64,000 nucleotides of DNA, from assembly GCF_900177275.1 (NCBI RefSeq), contig NZ_FXAG01000019.1:1-64000 (forward strand), given 5' to 3'. The stretch comes from Pseudogulbenkiania subflava DSM 22618. Lineage in GTDB: Bacteria; Pseudomonadota; Gammaproteobacteria; Burkholderiales; Chromobacteriaceae. Position numbers and translations under genes: made by a program. Every line of letters starts with the position of its first letter. The stretch's first letter is position 1. Positions 18,854 through 27,797 of the stretch are shown one piece after another. The notes beneath the pieces were generated by a model that was given only the letters and a program-made list of their open reading frames with translations, searched no databases and was not told the origin of the DNA.

Positions 18854-19516
18854 TCAGGGCGAGGGGGCGCCATGAGGGGACAGGTGGGCGCGCAGCCACT
18901 GCGCGGCGTGGTTGGCGACCTCGGTGAGCGTGCCCGGCTCCTCGAACAGATGGGTGGCGCCGGGAACGATGACGAGCGAGGTCGGGCAGTGCATGTGCGC
19001 CTGCGCCTCCTGATTCAGACGGATGACCTCGATGTCGAGCTCACCCACCAGCAGCAGGGTCGGACTGTGCACCTGCGCCAGCGCCGCCGCGCCGGCCAGA
19101 TCGGGGCGGCCGCCACGCGACACCACGGCGGCGATGTCCGCGCCCTGGTGCGCCGCCGCGCGCAGCGCCGCGGCGGCGCCGGTGCTGGCGCCGAAATAAC
19201 CCACTGGCAGCGCGGCGGTGTCGGGCTGGCGCTTGAGCCAGGCGGTCGCGGTCTCCAGCCGCTCGGTGAGCAGGGCGATATCGAAGCGCGTCTGGTAGAC
19301 CTGGTCTTCCTCGCGCGTCAGCAGATCGAACAACAGCGTGGCGATGCCGGCCTCCTGCAGCACCTCGGCAACGTAGTTGTTGCGCGGACTGAAGCGGCCG
19401 CTGCCGCTGCCGTGGGCAAACAGCACGACGCCGACCGCCCCCAGGGGAATCTCGAGGTGCCCCTCGAGCCAGGCCTCCTGCACCGGAATGGCCACTTCAC
19501 GTTTGCCGCTTTGCAT
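18854..19516 (-). CDS. Dienelactone-hydrolase-like alpha/beta hydrolase
   Basis: This 220-residue protein has an oxyanion-hole segment (LFAHGSGSGRFSPRNNYVA) and a nucleophile elbow GYFGASTGAAAALRAAA (Ser near residue 117). The acid residue lies in LLLVGELDIEVI and the histidine in VPGATHLFEEPG. It belongs to a widespread group annotated as DLH-family or phosphoribosyltransferase-linked hydrolases. The substrate is unknown. GAGGGGG precedes ATG 19516. Neighbours give no clear pathway. Confidence 0.8.
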   Translation of the reverse strand: MQSGKREVAIPVQEAWLEGHLEIPLGAVGVVLFAHGSGSGRFSPRNNYVAEVLQEAGIATLLFDLLTREEDQVYQTRFDIALLTERLETATAWLKRQPDTAALPVGYFGASTGAAAALRAAAHQGADIAAVVSRGGRPDLAGAAALAQVHSPTLLLVGELDIEVIRLNQEAQAHMHCPTSLVIVPGATHLFEEPGTLTEVANHAAQWLRAHLSPHGAPSP

Positions 19517-19620
19517 CTTGCCCCCTCGCCGCCAGCACGCCGGTCAGCCGGTGTATCGTCCCTTCACTGTAGCCCATGGCGCTGCGTGCCGGGCGATGAT
19601 CCGGGGCCGGGAGCCGGGCA

Positions 19621-19767
19621 CGCGGCGATGACCGCACCGCCAAGCCACTCGAGGAGGTGTGCGCCAACACTGGCTTTGTCTCCACCACCCACTTCGCCAC
19701 CAAGTACAAGGCGCAGTTCGAGATCTCCCCGATCCGCGACCGCAAGTGCTGCCAGGGCATGCTCTGA
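19621..19767 (+). pseudogene. AraC family regulator C-terminal relic
   Basis: The forward frame reads KPLEEVCANTGFVSTTHFA then TKYKAQFEISPIRDR and stops at TGA 19765-19767. This is the second helix-turn-helix of an AraC/GlxA-type regulator, roughly the last 45 residues. No start, first HTH or ligand domain remains upstream. It is a degraded end of a lost gene. Confidence 0.6.
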
Positions 19768-19904
19768 GCGGCGCGCGGCGCCGTCTTTCCCGGTGATGTC
19801 GCGGAGGCCGGCAAAAATGACCGGGAACCGGCGCCCCTCCTTGCCTACACTGGAACGGTCGATTCCGGCACATCGCCGCGAAGACCCACCCCGAGGAGAA
19901 CAGC

Positions 19905-20540
19905 GTGAACGATGCTCCCAAAATCCTGGCGTTTGCCGGCAGCGCCCGCAAAGATTCCTGGAACAAGAAACTGGTGCACATCGCCGCCAACGGCGCCCGC
20001 GCCGCCGGCGCCGACGTCACCCTGATCGACCTGCGCGACTTTCCCATGCCGCTCTACGATGGCGACGAGGAGAGCGAGAACGGCATACCGGACAACGCCC
20101 TGCGGCTGCGCGAACTGATGCTCAACCACCAGGGTCTGCTGCTCGCCTCGCCGGAATACAACGGTTCGATTTCCCCGCTGCTGAAGAACACCATCGACTG
20201 GACCACGCGCCAGGTCGACAGCAGTCCCGGCCTCGCCCCCTACACCGGCAAGGTGGCGGCCCTGCTCGCCACCTCGCCGGGCGGCTTCGGCGGCCTGCGC
20301 GGCCTGGTGCACGTGCGCGCCATCCTGGGCAACATCGGGGTGATCGTGATGCCGGAGCAACTGGCGGTCGGGGTCGCCCACGAGGCGTTCGGCGCCGACG
20401 GCGCCATGGCCAACCCCAAGCAACAACATGCCGTGGAAGAACTGGGCGCCAACCTGGCCAGGCTGCTCGCCAAGCTGCACAACCTGTCGCTGGCGCCGGA
20501 GTCCACCGAACGCCGACACGACCTGACCCGGCTGCGCTGA
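19905..20540 (+). CDS. NADPH-dependent FMN reductase family protein
   Basis: This 211-residue flavodoxin-fold protein has a flavin phosphate-binding loop AFAGSARKDSWNKKL at residues 9-23, and SPEYNGSISPLLKNTIDW near residues 82-99, diagnostic of the NADPH-dependent FMN reductase (SsuE/ChrR/AzoR1) superfamily. GGFGGLRGLVHVRAIL follows near residue 125. Such enzymes reduce FMN, quinones, azo compounds or chromate; the exact substrate cannot be told. The start is GTG 19905, with GAGGAGA upstream. It stands alone between the AraC relic and the acid-sugar operon. Confidence 0.87.
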   Translation: MNDAPKILAFAGSARKDSWNKKLVHIAANGARAAGADVTLIDLRDFPMPLYDGDEESENGIPDNALRLRELMLNHQGLLLASPEYNGSISPLLKNTIDWTTRQVDSSPGLAPYTGKVAALLATSPGGFGGLRGLVHVRAILGNIGVIVMPEQLAVGVAHEAFGADGAMANPKQQHAVEELGANLARLLAKLHNLSLAPESTERRHDLTRLR

Positions 20541-20555
20541 CACGTCCCGCCGCAA

Positions 20556-20621
20556 GAGCCTGTTCCAGCGCTGCGTCCCGCCGTGCCCGGCCGCAGCGGC
20601 GAAGAGACCTTGAACAGGCGC
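20556..20621. repeat. Short palindromic element related to family A termini
   Basis: GCCTGTTC (20558-20565) and GAACAGGC (20612-20619) are inverted copies, with GCGCTGCG and CCGCAGCG inside. The terminal sequence matches the ACCTGTTC/GAACAGGT ends of the family A elements. It starts 16 bp after the FMN reductase stop, so it may be a deleted relative. Confidence 0.4.
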
Positions 20622-21105
20622 CAAGGTAACAACGAACCAAGGCCCGCTGCACGCGGGCTTTGTCGCCTCGGGAGGCGGGGGTCCCGGACACGCCAGGACC
20701 AACATGCTCGCCGACGCGGCTCTCGGCCCTGGCGGCGGCGCAGCGTCATGGCGTGGGCCACGCCGGCAAGCCCGGCTCAGCTCTGGCCGATGCCAGGACG
20801 CAGAAGTCGTGCCGCCCTCGGGCAGCGCGCGCCGCCGCGCACGCTCTCTGATGGCATCTCCGCCGCACCCAGTCCGCCGCCTCCCACCCCTCCGGTATTT
20901 ATGCAACAGCCACGCAACCGCCCGAAACTTTTCTTGCTTTCCCACCAAACTTGTATGATAACCTGATGACAAGATTACAAGACGTAAAAGCCCCGCGTGG
21001 CTGACCGCTCGCGACGGTCACGCCAAAGCGCCGCGTCACCTCAGAGTTCAGAACATCGAGTGCCGGGCCGCCATCCGCCCCACTCGAGACAGACGGAGAC
21101 ACAAC
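20622..21105. other. Long leader region of the acid-sugar operon; no gene seen
   Basis: No open frame here resembles a protein. GC-rich sequence gives way at about 20930 to an AT-richer stretch, where a promoter for ltnD is expected. The last 60 bp lead to the ltnD ribosome-binding site. Confidence 0.35.
20950..20973. promoter_or_regulatory. Candidate GntR operator upstream of ltnD
   Basis: CTTGTATGATAACC continuing to TGATGACAAG has inverted ends CTTGT/ACAAG. Its first half, TTGTATGATAA, resembles the TTGTnnnAnAA sites of FadR-type GntR regulators. A similar TTGTATGA with GATGAtAAG lies just upstream of the gntR gene (28574 onward), which supports a shared operator. The spacing differs between the two, so this is tentative. 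Confidence 0.4.
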
Positions 21106-22014
21106 ATGAGTAAAACGCTTGGAGTCATCGGCCTCGGCTCGATGGGATTCGGTGCCGCGCTGAGCGCCCTGCGCCGCGACGTCAGCACCTGGGGGTTCGA
21201 CCTCAATCCGCACACCTGCGAACGCTTTGCGGCCGAGGGCGGCAAGGTGGCGGGCAGCCTGGCCGATCTGGCCCGGCACAGCGACGTGGTGCTGGTGCTG
21301 GTGGTCAACGCTGCCCAGACCGAGAGCGTGCTGTTCGGCGACAACGGCATCGCGGCCCACCTGAAGCCCGGCTCGGTGGTGGTGACCGCCGCCACGGTCG
21401 ACCCCACCCTGCCGCCGCAGTGGGAAGCACGCCTGGCGGAACGCAAAATCTTCCTGATCGACGGGCCGGTGTCCGGCGGCGCGGCCAAGGCCGCCGCCGG
21501 CGAGATGACGGTGATGGCGTCGGGCACACCGGAGGCGTTCGCCGCCGCCGGCGACCTGCTGCAAGCCTACGCCGGCAAGATCTACCGTCTGGGCGACAAG
21601 GCCGGAGTCGGCTCCACCGTAAAGATGGTCAACCAGCACCTGGCCGGCGTGCACATCGCCGCCGCCTGCGAGGCGATGGCGCTGGGCATCCGCGCCGGCG
21701 CCCATCCCGACGAGCTGTACGAGGTGATCTGCAACTCCGCCGGCATGAGCTGGATGTTCCAGAACCGCGTGCCGCACATCCTGGCCGGCGACTACACCCC
21801 GCTGTCGGCGGTCAACATCTTCGTCAAGGACCTGGGCATCGTGCTCGATGCGGCACGCAAGCTCGCCTTCCCGCTGCCGCTCGCCTCCGCCGCGCACCAG
21901 CTCTACCTCGGCACCGCCGCCGCCGGCCACGGCCAGGAAGACGACAGCGCCGTGATCAAGCTCTACGCCGCGCTCACCGGCATCGAGCTGCCGCAAGGCA
22001 AGGAGGCCGCATGA
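21106..22014 (+). CDS. ltnD: L-threonate dehydrogenase (3-hydroxyisobutyrate dehydrogenase family)
   Basis: This 302-residue NAD-dependent enzyme has an N-terminal Rossmann motif LGVIGLGSMGFGAALS (residues 5-20). The family substrate motif FLIDGPVSGGAAKAAAGEMT is near residues 118-137, and the catalytic lysine lies in STVKMVNQHLAG (near 171). In the established acid-sugar pathway LtnD oxidises L-threonate to 2-oxo-L-threonate. The assignment over generic tartronate semialdehyde reductase rests mainly on the next genes (otnK, otnC, otnI, denD). It overlaps otnK by 4 nt. Confidence 0.88.
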   Translation: MSKTLGVIGLGSMGFGAALSALRRDVSTWGFDLNPHTCERFAAEGGKVAGSLADLARHSDVVLVLVVNAAQTESVLFGDNGIAAHLKPGSVVVTAATVDPTLPPQWEARLAERKIFLIDGPVSGGAAKAAAGEMTVMASGTPEAFAAAGDLLQAYAGKIYRLGDKAGVGSTVKMVNQHLAGVHIAAACEAMALGIRAGAHPDELYEVICNSAGMSWMFQNRVPHILAGDYTPLSAVNIFVKDLGIVLDAARKLAFPLPLASAAHQLYLGTAAAGHGQEDDSAVIKLYAALTGIELPQGKEAA

Positions 22015-23261
22015 TCCTCGGCGTGATCGCAGACGATTTCACCGGCGCCACCGACGTCGCCAGCATGCTGGTGCGCGCGGGTTTGAAAACGGTGCAGGTG
22101 ATCGGCGTGCCGGACGGCCCGGCGCCCGAAGCCGACGCCGTGGTGGTGGCGCTCAAGTCGCGCACCAACCCGGCTGGCGAGGCGGTGCGAGATTCGCTCA
22201 CCGCGCTCGACTGGCTCAAGACCGGCGGCGCACGCCAGTTCTACTTCAAGTACTGCTCGACCTTCGACTCCACCGCCGAGGGCAATATCGGCCCGGTGAC
22301 CGAGGCGCTGCTGCAGGCGCTCGGCAGCGATTTCACCATCGCCTGCCCGGCCTTTCCCGAGAACAGTCGCACCGTGTTCCGCGGCCACCTGTTCGTCGGC
22401 GACCAGCTGCTGTCCGACTCCGGCATGCGCCACCACCCGCTCACGCCGATGACCGACGCCAACCTGGTCAATGTGCTGCAGTCGCAAATGCCGGGCGCTG
22501 TCGGGCTGGTGCGCTACGACACCGTGGCGCAGGGTACGGCGGCGCTGCAGGCGCGCTTTGCTGAGCTGCGCGCCGAGGGGGTGAAGTGCGCGGTGGTCGA
22601 TGCGATTTCCAACGACGACCTGCGCACCATCGCCGCCGCCTGCGTCGAGCTGCCGCTCATCACCGCCGGCTCCGGCGTGGCGCTCGGTCTGCCCGAGGTC
22701 TATGCAGCCCGCGGCTGGGTGACACCGGATGCGCGCGCCGCCGAGCTGCCCGCCGTGGGCGGTGCCGCCGCGGTGCTGTCCGGCTCCTGCTCGCAGGCCA
22801 CCAACGGCCAGGTGCAGCACTGGATAGACGCCGGCCGACCGGCACGGCGTATCGACCCGCGCGAACTGGCCGCCGGCCGTCCGCTCGCCGCCGAGGCGCT
22901 GGCCTGGGTGCTGGCGCAGTCCGAGCCGGCGCTGGTGTACGCCACCTCGAACCCGGATGACGTCCGGGCGGTGCAGGCCGAGCTCGGCGTCGAACGGGCC
23001 GGTCAACTGGTGGAACAGTGCCTGGCGCAGATCGCGCACGGCCTGACCGAAAACGGCGTGCGCCGCCTGGTGGTGGCGGGCGGCGAGACCTCCGGCGCGG
23101 TGGTGCAGGCGCTGGGCGTCAGCCAGCTGCGCATCGGCGCCGCCATCGACCCCGGCGTGCCGTGGACCCAGGTGGAGGGCCGGCCGCTGCTGTTGGCGCT
23201 CAAGTCCGGCAACTTCGGCACTGTCGATTTCTTCGGCAAAGCCTTGCAGCAGGTGCACTGA
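22011..23261 (+). CDS. otnK: 3-oxo-tetronate kinase (DUF1537, four-carbon acid sugar kinase)
   Basis: This 416-residue protein begins with GVIADDFTGATDVASMLVRAG, the conserved DUF1537 N-terminus. The C-terminal nucleotide-binding domain includes VVAGGETSGAVVQAL (near 363) and ALKSGNFGTVDFF at the end. It phosphorylates 3-oxo-tetronate with ATP to 3-oxo-tetronate 4-phosphate. AAGGAGG lies 5 nt before ATG 22011. It overlaps ltnD by 4 nt and is followed 2 bp later by otnC, so these three are one translational unit. Confidence 0.92.
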   Translation: MILGVIADDFTGATDVASMLVRAGLKTVQVIGVPDGPAPEADAVVVALKSRTNPAGEAVRDSLTALDWLKTGGARQFYFKYCSTFDSTAEGNIGPVTEALLQALGSDFTIACPAFPENSRTVFRGHLFVGDQLLSDSGMRHHPLTPMTDANLVNVLQSQMPGAVGLVRYDTVAQGTAALQARFAELRAEGVKCAVVDAISNDDLRTIAAACVELPLITAGSGVALGLPEVYAARGWVTPDARAAELPAVGGAAAVLSGSCSQATNGQVQHWIDAGRPARRIDPRELAAGRPLAAEALAWVLAQSEPALVYATSNPDDVRAVQAELGVERAGQLVEQCLAQIAHGLTENGVRRLVVAGGETSGAVVQALGVSQLRIGAAIDPGVPWTQVEGRPLLLALKSGNFGTVDFFGKALQQVH

Positions 23262-23263
23262 CC

Positions 23264-23938
23264 ATGAACCGTCATCAAGACTTCCTGCGCCAGGAGATGT
23301 GCCGCGTCGGCCGCTCGCTGTTCGAGCGCGGCTACGTCCACGCCAGCGCCGGCAACATCAGCGTGCGGCTGAACGACGAACAAGGCGGTGGCTTCCTGAT
23401 CACCCCCACCGACGCCTGCCTGGGCTTTCTCGAGCCCGAGCGCATTGCCTGGGTCGACGCCGACGGCGAGCAGCAGAGCGGCGACCGTGCCAGCAAGACG
23501 CTGGCGCTGCACCGGCGCATCTACCAGGCCGAGCCCGAGGCGCGCTGCGTGATCCATACCCACTCCACCCACCTGGTGGCGCTGACGCTGCAAGGCGTGT
23601 GGAGCGAGGCCGACATCGTGCCGCCGATCACGCCCTACTTCGTGATGAAGGTGGGCCACGTGCCGCTGATTCCGTACCACCGCCCCGGCGACCCCGAGGC
23701 GGCCGAACGGGTGGCGGAAGCCATCGCCACGGCGCGCCGGCGCGGTGTGCCGATCCGCGCGGTGATGCTGGAGCGGCTCGGCCCCAACGTCTGGCACGAC
23801 AGCCCGGCCAACGCCATGGCCACCCTGGAGGAACTGGAAGAAACCGCCCGGCTGTGGCTGACGGTCAGCCCCCGCCCGGCGCCCCTGAACGAACAACAGA
23901 TCGAAGCATTACGGCGCACCTTCGCGGCGCGCTGGTAA
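23264..23938 (+). CDS. otnC: 3-oxo-tetronate 4-phosphate decarboxylase (class II aldolase family)
   Basis: This 224-residue protein has the class II aldolase/adducin fold: YVHASAGNISVRL (residues 24-36), FLITPTDACLGFLEPERIAWVD, and the zinc histidines in CVIHTHSTHLVAL (near 97). In the acid-sugar pathway it decarboxylates 3-oxo-tetronate 4-phosphate to dihydroxyacetone phosphate and CO2. It follows otnK by 2 bp. The DHAP produced enters glycolysis, and a relic of a triose-phosphate-isomerase-like gene lies 3.5 kb downstream. Confidence 0.9.
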   Translation: MNRHQDFLRQEMCRVGRSLFERGYVHASAGNISVRLNDEQGGGFLITPTDACLGFLEPERIAWVDADGEQQSGDRASKTLALHRRIYQAEPEARCVIHTHSTHLVALTLQGVWSEADIVPPITPYFVMKVGHVPLIPYHRPGDPEAAERVAEAIATARRRGVPIRAVMLERLGPNVWHDSPANAMATLEELEETARLWLTVSPRPAPLNEQQIEALRRTFAARW

Positions 23939-24052
23939 TCCGGCTGGGAAACCAGTCAAGCTGCACCCTGGCCCGTTCCAGGTAATGACCGTGCGCCACC
24001 CAATAAAAACAACTCGGTGACGCACATTAACTAAAGTAGAGGAGACATTACC

Positions 24053-25363
24053 ATGAGCAGTATTGCCCAGCAGCAAATCGGCACGGCCATCATGAGTCGT
24101 GAAGACAGCGTGTTCAGCAAGGTATCGTGGCGCATCGTGCCACTGATCATTCTCTGTTACGTGGTTTCCTATCTCGACCGCGTCAACGTCGGTTTTGCCA
24201 AGCTGCAGATGTCGCAACAGCTCGGCTTCAGCGAAACCATGTTCGGCCTCGGCGCCGGCATCTTCTTCCTCGGCTATTTCCTGTTCGAAGTACCGAGCAA
24301 CCTCGCCCTGAGCCGCTTCGGCGCCAAGGTCTGGATCGCCCGCATCATGATCACCTGGGGCCTGGTCTCGGCCGGTTTTGCCTTTGTCAAAACCCCCACC
24401 GCGTTTTACGTGATGCGCTTCCTGCTGGGGTTGGCCGAAGCCGGCTTCTACCCCGGCATCATCCTCTACCTCACCTACTGGTACCCGTCGCACCGACGCG
24501 CCAAGATCGTGGCGATGTTCATGTCGGCGATTCCGGTGTCCGGCATTTTCGGCAACCCGCTCTCCGGTTTCATCATGGATGCCTTCGGCGGCGTGGGCGG
24601 CTGGGCCGGCTGGCAGTGGATGTTCGTGATCGAGGCGGTGCCGGCGGTGCTGGTCGGTCTGGTGGTGCTGTGCTACCTCGACGATTCCGTGGCCAAGGCC
24701 AAATGGCTGAGCGAGGAAGAGAAGAGCGTAGTGGCCCAGGCCATCGCCGAAGACACCAAGCACAAGGAGCACAGCGCCCATGCCCTGAGCGCGTTCAAAG
24801 ACGCCCGAGTGTGGTTCATGAGCCTGATCTACTTCTGCTTCGTGATGGGCCAATACGGCCTGACCTTCTGGATGCCCACCTTCATCAAGTCGACCGGGGT
24901 CACCAGCAACCTGTACATCGGCGTGCTGAGCGCCATCCCCTTCCTCTCCGCCATCATTGCCATGAACGGCTTCGGCCGCAGCGCGGATGCCCGCCGCGAG
25001 CGCCGCTGGCATCTGGTGATCCCCGCCCTGATGGGCAGCGTCGGCTTCATCGTCGCGGCATCGTTTACCCAGAGCACCGCCGTGTCCCTGGTGTTCCTGT
25101 CGCTGGCCGCGGCCGGGGTGCTGACCTGCGCCCCGCTGTTCTGGTCCTTGCCGACCGCCTTCCTCGGTGGCACGGCCGCCGCCGCCGGTATCGCGGTGAT
25201 CAACTCGGTCGGCAACCTCGCCGGTTTCGTCAGCCCCTACCTGATCGGCACGCTCAAGGACATGACGGGCAGCACCTCCGCCGGCATGTACGTGCTCGCC
25301 GGCAGCCTGGTGGTGGGCGCCATCGCCGTATTGCGCACCCCGGCCAAGCTGGTTAACCGTTAA
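24053..25363 (+). CDS. MFS transporter of the anion:cation symporter family (probable tetronate uptake)
   Basis: This 436-residue protein has 12 predicted helices. The ACS-family signature YVVSYLDRVNVGFAKLQM follows helix 1, and FLLGLAEAGFYPGIILYLT lies in helices 4-5. Family members import organic and sugar acids with protons. Its place inside the ltnD-otnK-otnC...otnI-denD unit makes L-threonate and D-erythronate the likely substrates. GAGGAGA precedes ATG 24053. The 114-bp gap after otnC shows no terminator, so it is probably in the operon. Confidence 0.88.
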   Translation: MSSIAQQQIGTAIMSREDSVFSKVSWRIVPLIILCYVVSYLDRVNVGFAKLQMSQQLGFSETMFGLGAGIFFLGYFLFEVPSNLALSRFGAKVWIARIMITWGLVSAGFAFVKTPTAFYVMRFLLGLAEAGFYPGIILYLTYWYPSHRRAKIVAMFMSAIPVSGIFGNPLSGFIMDAFGGVGGWAGWQWMFVIEAVPAVLVGLVVLCYLDDSVAKAKWLSEEEKSVVAQAIAEDTKHKEHSAHALSAFKDARVWFMSLIYFCFVMGQYGLTFWMPTFIKSTGVTSNLYIGVLSAIPFLSAIIAMNGFGRSADARRERRWHLVIPALMGSVGFIVAASFTQSTAVSLVFLSLAAAGVLTCAPLFWSLPTAFLGGTAAAAGIAVINSVGNLAGFVSPYLIGTLKDMTGSTSAGMYVLAGSLVVGAIAVLRTPAKLVNR

Positions 25364-25382
25364 ACCTGTTTGCAGCATGGCG

Positions 25383-25446
25383 ACAGAGACCAAATCCAGC
25401 GTTGCACGCTACTCTGTGCTCCTGGCACCGCGTCTTTGGTCTCTGT
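25383..25446. repeat. 12-bp perfect inverted repeat between the transporter and otnI
   Basis: ACAGAGACCAAA (25383-25394) is the exact inverse of TTTGGTCTCTGT (25435-25446), separated by 40 nt. There is no T-run, so it is not a standard terminator. It could attenuate transcription, act as an mRNA end signal, or be a regulator site. Confidence 0.6.
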
Positions 25447-25509
25447 GCCGATGTTGACACCCGGGTTACCCACTGCTTGACCATTATTAGCTGAAGCAAA
25501 GAGATCACC

Positions 25510-26298
25510 ATGCCGCAATTTGCCGCCAACCTGACCATGATGTACACGGAACACGACTTTCTCGACCGCTTCGCCGCGGCCGCTCGAGACGGGTTCCGCG
25601 CCATCGAGTACCTGTTTCCCTACGACTACCCGGCGGCCGACATCGCCACCCGCCTCGACGCCCACGGCCTGACCCAGGCGCTGTTCAACCTGCCGCCGGG
25701 CGACTGGGCCGCGGGCGAGCGCGGCATTGCCGCCCTGCCGGGACGCGAGGCCGAGTTTGCCGCCTCGCTGGAGCGTGCGCTGGACTATGCACACGCCACC
25801 GGCTGCCGCCGCCTGCACGCCATGGCCGGGCTGGTGCCGCAAGGCGCCGACCTCGCCGCCATGCGCACCACCTTCGTCACCAACCTGCGTCTGGCCGCAC
25901 GCCGCTGCGCGGAACACGGCATCACGCTCTTGATCGAGCCGATCAACCAGCGCGACATGCCGGGCTACTTCCTCAGCTATCAGCAGCAGGCGCACGACAT
26001 CGTGGCCGAGGTGGACGAGCCCAACCTGAAAGTGCAGATGGACTGGTACCACTGCCAGATCATGGAGGGCGACATCGCCATGCGCCTGCGCCGCCACCTG
26101 GCCGGCGTCGGCCACGTGCAGATCGCCGGCGTGCCGGAGCGTCACGAGCCGGACAGCGGGGAGCTGAACTACCCCTACCTGTTCGCGCTGCTCGACGAAC
26201 TGGGTTACGACGGTTACATCGGCTGCGAATACCGGCCGCGCGCCGGCACCTCGGCCGGACTGGGCTGGTTCCAGCCCTACAAGGAGGCACAACGATGA
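25510..26298 (+). CDS. otnI: 2-oxo-tetronate isomerase (hydroxypyruvate-isomerase-like TIM barrel)
   Basis: This 262-residue protein of the Hyi/xylose-isomerase-like barrel starts [20 protein letters not shown]. Metal-binding acids lie in [15 protein letters not shown] (Glu near 142), [14 protein letters not shown] (near 177) and the final [14 protein letters not shown] (near 240). In the tetronate pathway it interconverts 2-oxo- and 3-oxo-tetronate. Its stop overlaps the denD start by 4 nt. The homologue in glyoxylate metabolism is hydroxypyruvate isomerase; the neighbours favour OtnI. Confidence 0.9.
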   Translation: MPQFAANLTMMYTEHDFLDRFAAAARDGFRAIEYLFPYDYPAADIATRLDAHGLTQALFNLPPGDWAAGERGIAALPGREAEFAASLERALDYAHATGCRRLHAMAGLVPQGADLAAMRTTFVTNLRLAARRCAEHGITLLIEPINQRDMPGYFLSYQQQAHDIVAEVDEPNLKVQMDWYHCQIMEGDIAMRLRRHLAGVGHVQIAGVPERHEPDSGELNYPYLFALLDELGYDGYIGCEYRPRAGTSAGLGWFQPYKEAQR

Positions 26299-27278
26299 AG
26301 CTCTTGATCACTGGCGGCGCCGGTTTCCTCGGCGCACGCCTGGCGCGCACCCTGCTCGCCCGTGGCGAACTCACAGGGCGTACCATCGAACGGCTGGTGC
26401 TGGCCGACCTGGTACCCGCCCCCGACGACCTGCGCGCCGACCCGCGCGTGGAAGTACACGTCGGTACCGTGCTCGATCTGGCCGCATCGCTTAACACGGA
26501 GCGTTTCGACGGCGTGTTCCACCTCGCCTCGGCGGTGTCGTCCGAATGCGAGGCGGATTTCGAGCTCGGCCTGCGCTCCAACCTCGACAGCACGCGCTCC
26601 CTGCTCGACGCCTTGCGCGCCGCCGGCAACGCCCCGCGCCTGGTGTTTTCCAGCTCGGTGGCGGTGTTCGGCAGCGACCCGGCGCTACCGCTGCCGGCGG
26701 TGGTGCGCGACGACACGCTGCCCACGCCGCAATCGTCCTACGGTGTGCAGAAGTTCATCTGCGAACAACTGGTGGCTGACTACACGCGCAAGGGCTTCAT
26801 CGACGGCCGCGTGGCGCGGCTGATGACGGTCTCGGTACGACCGGGCCGCCCCAACGGCGCGGCGTCGAGCTTCCTCTCCGGTATCATCCGCGAGCCCCTG
26901 GCCGGCCAGGAAACGATCTGCCCGGTGTCGCCCGACACCGAGGTAGCGCTGGCCTCCCCGGCCAACACCATCGCCGGACTGATCGCAGTATTCGAAGCCA
27001 GCCGCGACGCCTTCGGCGGCCGCACCGCGCTCAACCTGCCGGCGCTGACGGTGCGCGTGCAGGACATGCTCGATGCGCTGGAAAGCGTCGGCGGCAGCGC
27101 GGCGCGGGCTCGGGTGCGCTTCGAACCCGACGCGGCGATCGCCCGCATCGTCGGCAGCTGGCCGGCGCGCTTCGAATCGCCACGCGGGGAACGCCTGGGT
27201 CTGCGGGCCGACACCGACTTCCTCAGCATCGTCGAGCAGTACCGCAGCGATTTCCCCGCTGCCGTCCAGCCCGCCTGA
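26295..27278 (+). CDS. denD: D-erythronate dehydrogenase (NAD-dependent epimerase/dehydratase family)
   Basis: This 327-residue extended short-chain dehydrogenase has an NAD-binding motif [19 protein letters not shown] (residues 3-21), [12 protein letters not shown] (near 75), and the catalytic YxxxK in [13 protein letters not shown] (near 152). DenD oxidises D-erythronate to its 2-oxo acid, which then follows the otnI-otnK-otnC route. AAGGAGG at 26281-26287 is well spaced. It is the last gene of the unit; a strong hairpin follows. Having both ltnD and denD implies use of two tetronate isomers. Confidence 0.9.
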   Translation: MKLLITGGAGFLGARLARTLLARGELTGRTIERLVLADLVPAPDDLRADPRVEVHVGTVLDLAASLNTERFDGVFHLASAVSSECEADFELGLRSNLDSTRSLLDALRAAGNAPRLVFSSSVAVFGSDPALPLPAVVRDDTLPTPQSSYGVQKFICEQLVADYTRKGFIDGRVARLMTVSVRPGRPNGAASSFLSGIIREPLAGQETICPVSPDTEVALASPANTIAGLIAVFEASRDAFGGRTALNLPALTVRVQDMLDALESVGGSAARARVRFEPDAAIARIVGSWPARFESPRGERLGLRADTDFLSIVEQYRSDFPAAVQPA

Positions 27279-27336
27279 CCCTCTCCCGATCATCCACTTT
27301 CTTTTCCGCATGCCGGGCCTGGCCCGGCAGGGGAAA

Positions 27337-27368
27337 GGCTTGCCTGCCGGTTTGACAGGCAAGCCCTC
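27337..27368 (+). terminator. Hairpin after denD
   Basis: GGCTTGCCTG (27337-27346) pairs perfectly with CAGGCAAGCC (27356-27365) over a 9-nt loop. No long T-run follows (CTCTCCC), so it may be Rho-dependent or serve as an RNA stabiliser at the operon end. Confidence 0.5.
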
Positions 27369-27415
27369 TCCCATCCGCCAGATCGAAGAACGCGCCGGCG
27401 GCCCCAAAGGAAGGT

Positions 27416-27712
27416 ATGAAGCTGTACCGCTAGGCGCAGTTCGGCCCGGTGATCCCGGTGGCACCGTTCGAGGACGCGCAGGGCTACGTGATCAGCTCGG
27501 ACTACGGCCAGCCGGTGCACGCGTTCCTGCGCCAAACCCTGGCCCGAGCCGACTCAACGTTGGCCGAAGCCGTGCCGCTGCTGCACGGCGGCAGCGTCAA
27601 ACCGGACAATGCCGCGGCGCTGTTCGCCATGCTGGATATCGATGGGGGATTGATCGGGAGCGCCGCGCTCGAGGCGGGGTCGTTGCTGTCGATTTACCAC
27701 GCCGTGCCTTGA
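27416..27712 (+). pseudogene. Triose-phosphate-isomerase-like fragment with in-frame amber codon
   Basis: After a good ribosome-binding site (AAAGGAAGG at 27407-27415) an ATG at 27416 reads MKLYR then TAG. The same frame continues to 27712. The C-terminal ~55 residues match the end of [33 protein letters not shown] and [12 protein letters not shown]. The usual TIM barrel N-terminus is missing, and the first ~30 residues look like another protein. It may be a relic of a tpiA paralogue that served DHAP made by OtnC, or a fusion left by a deletion. A GTG at 27449 could start a short product of 87 residues. Confidence 0.6.
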
Positions 27713-27797
27713 GCAGGCTCGCTACGGCTGTCTTGGCGGTACACGAAAGGAGGGACGATGCGGTAGGGTGAGGCGGCCCGCCGCATCTATCTGGGCC

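Noticed and set aside
18839-20629. 596-codon forward open frame across the hydrolase and FMN reductase genes
   Set aside because: It crosses a real reverse-strand gene and a real forward gene in another frame; the product is Arg-rich nonsense.
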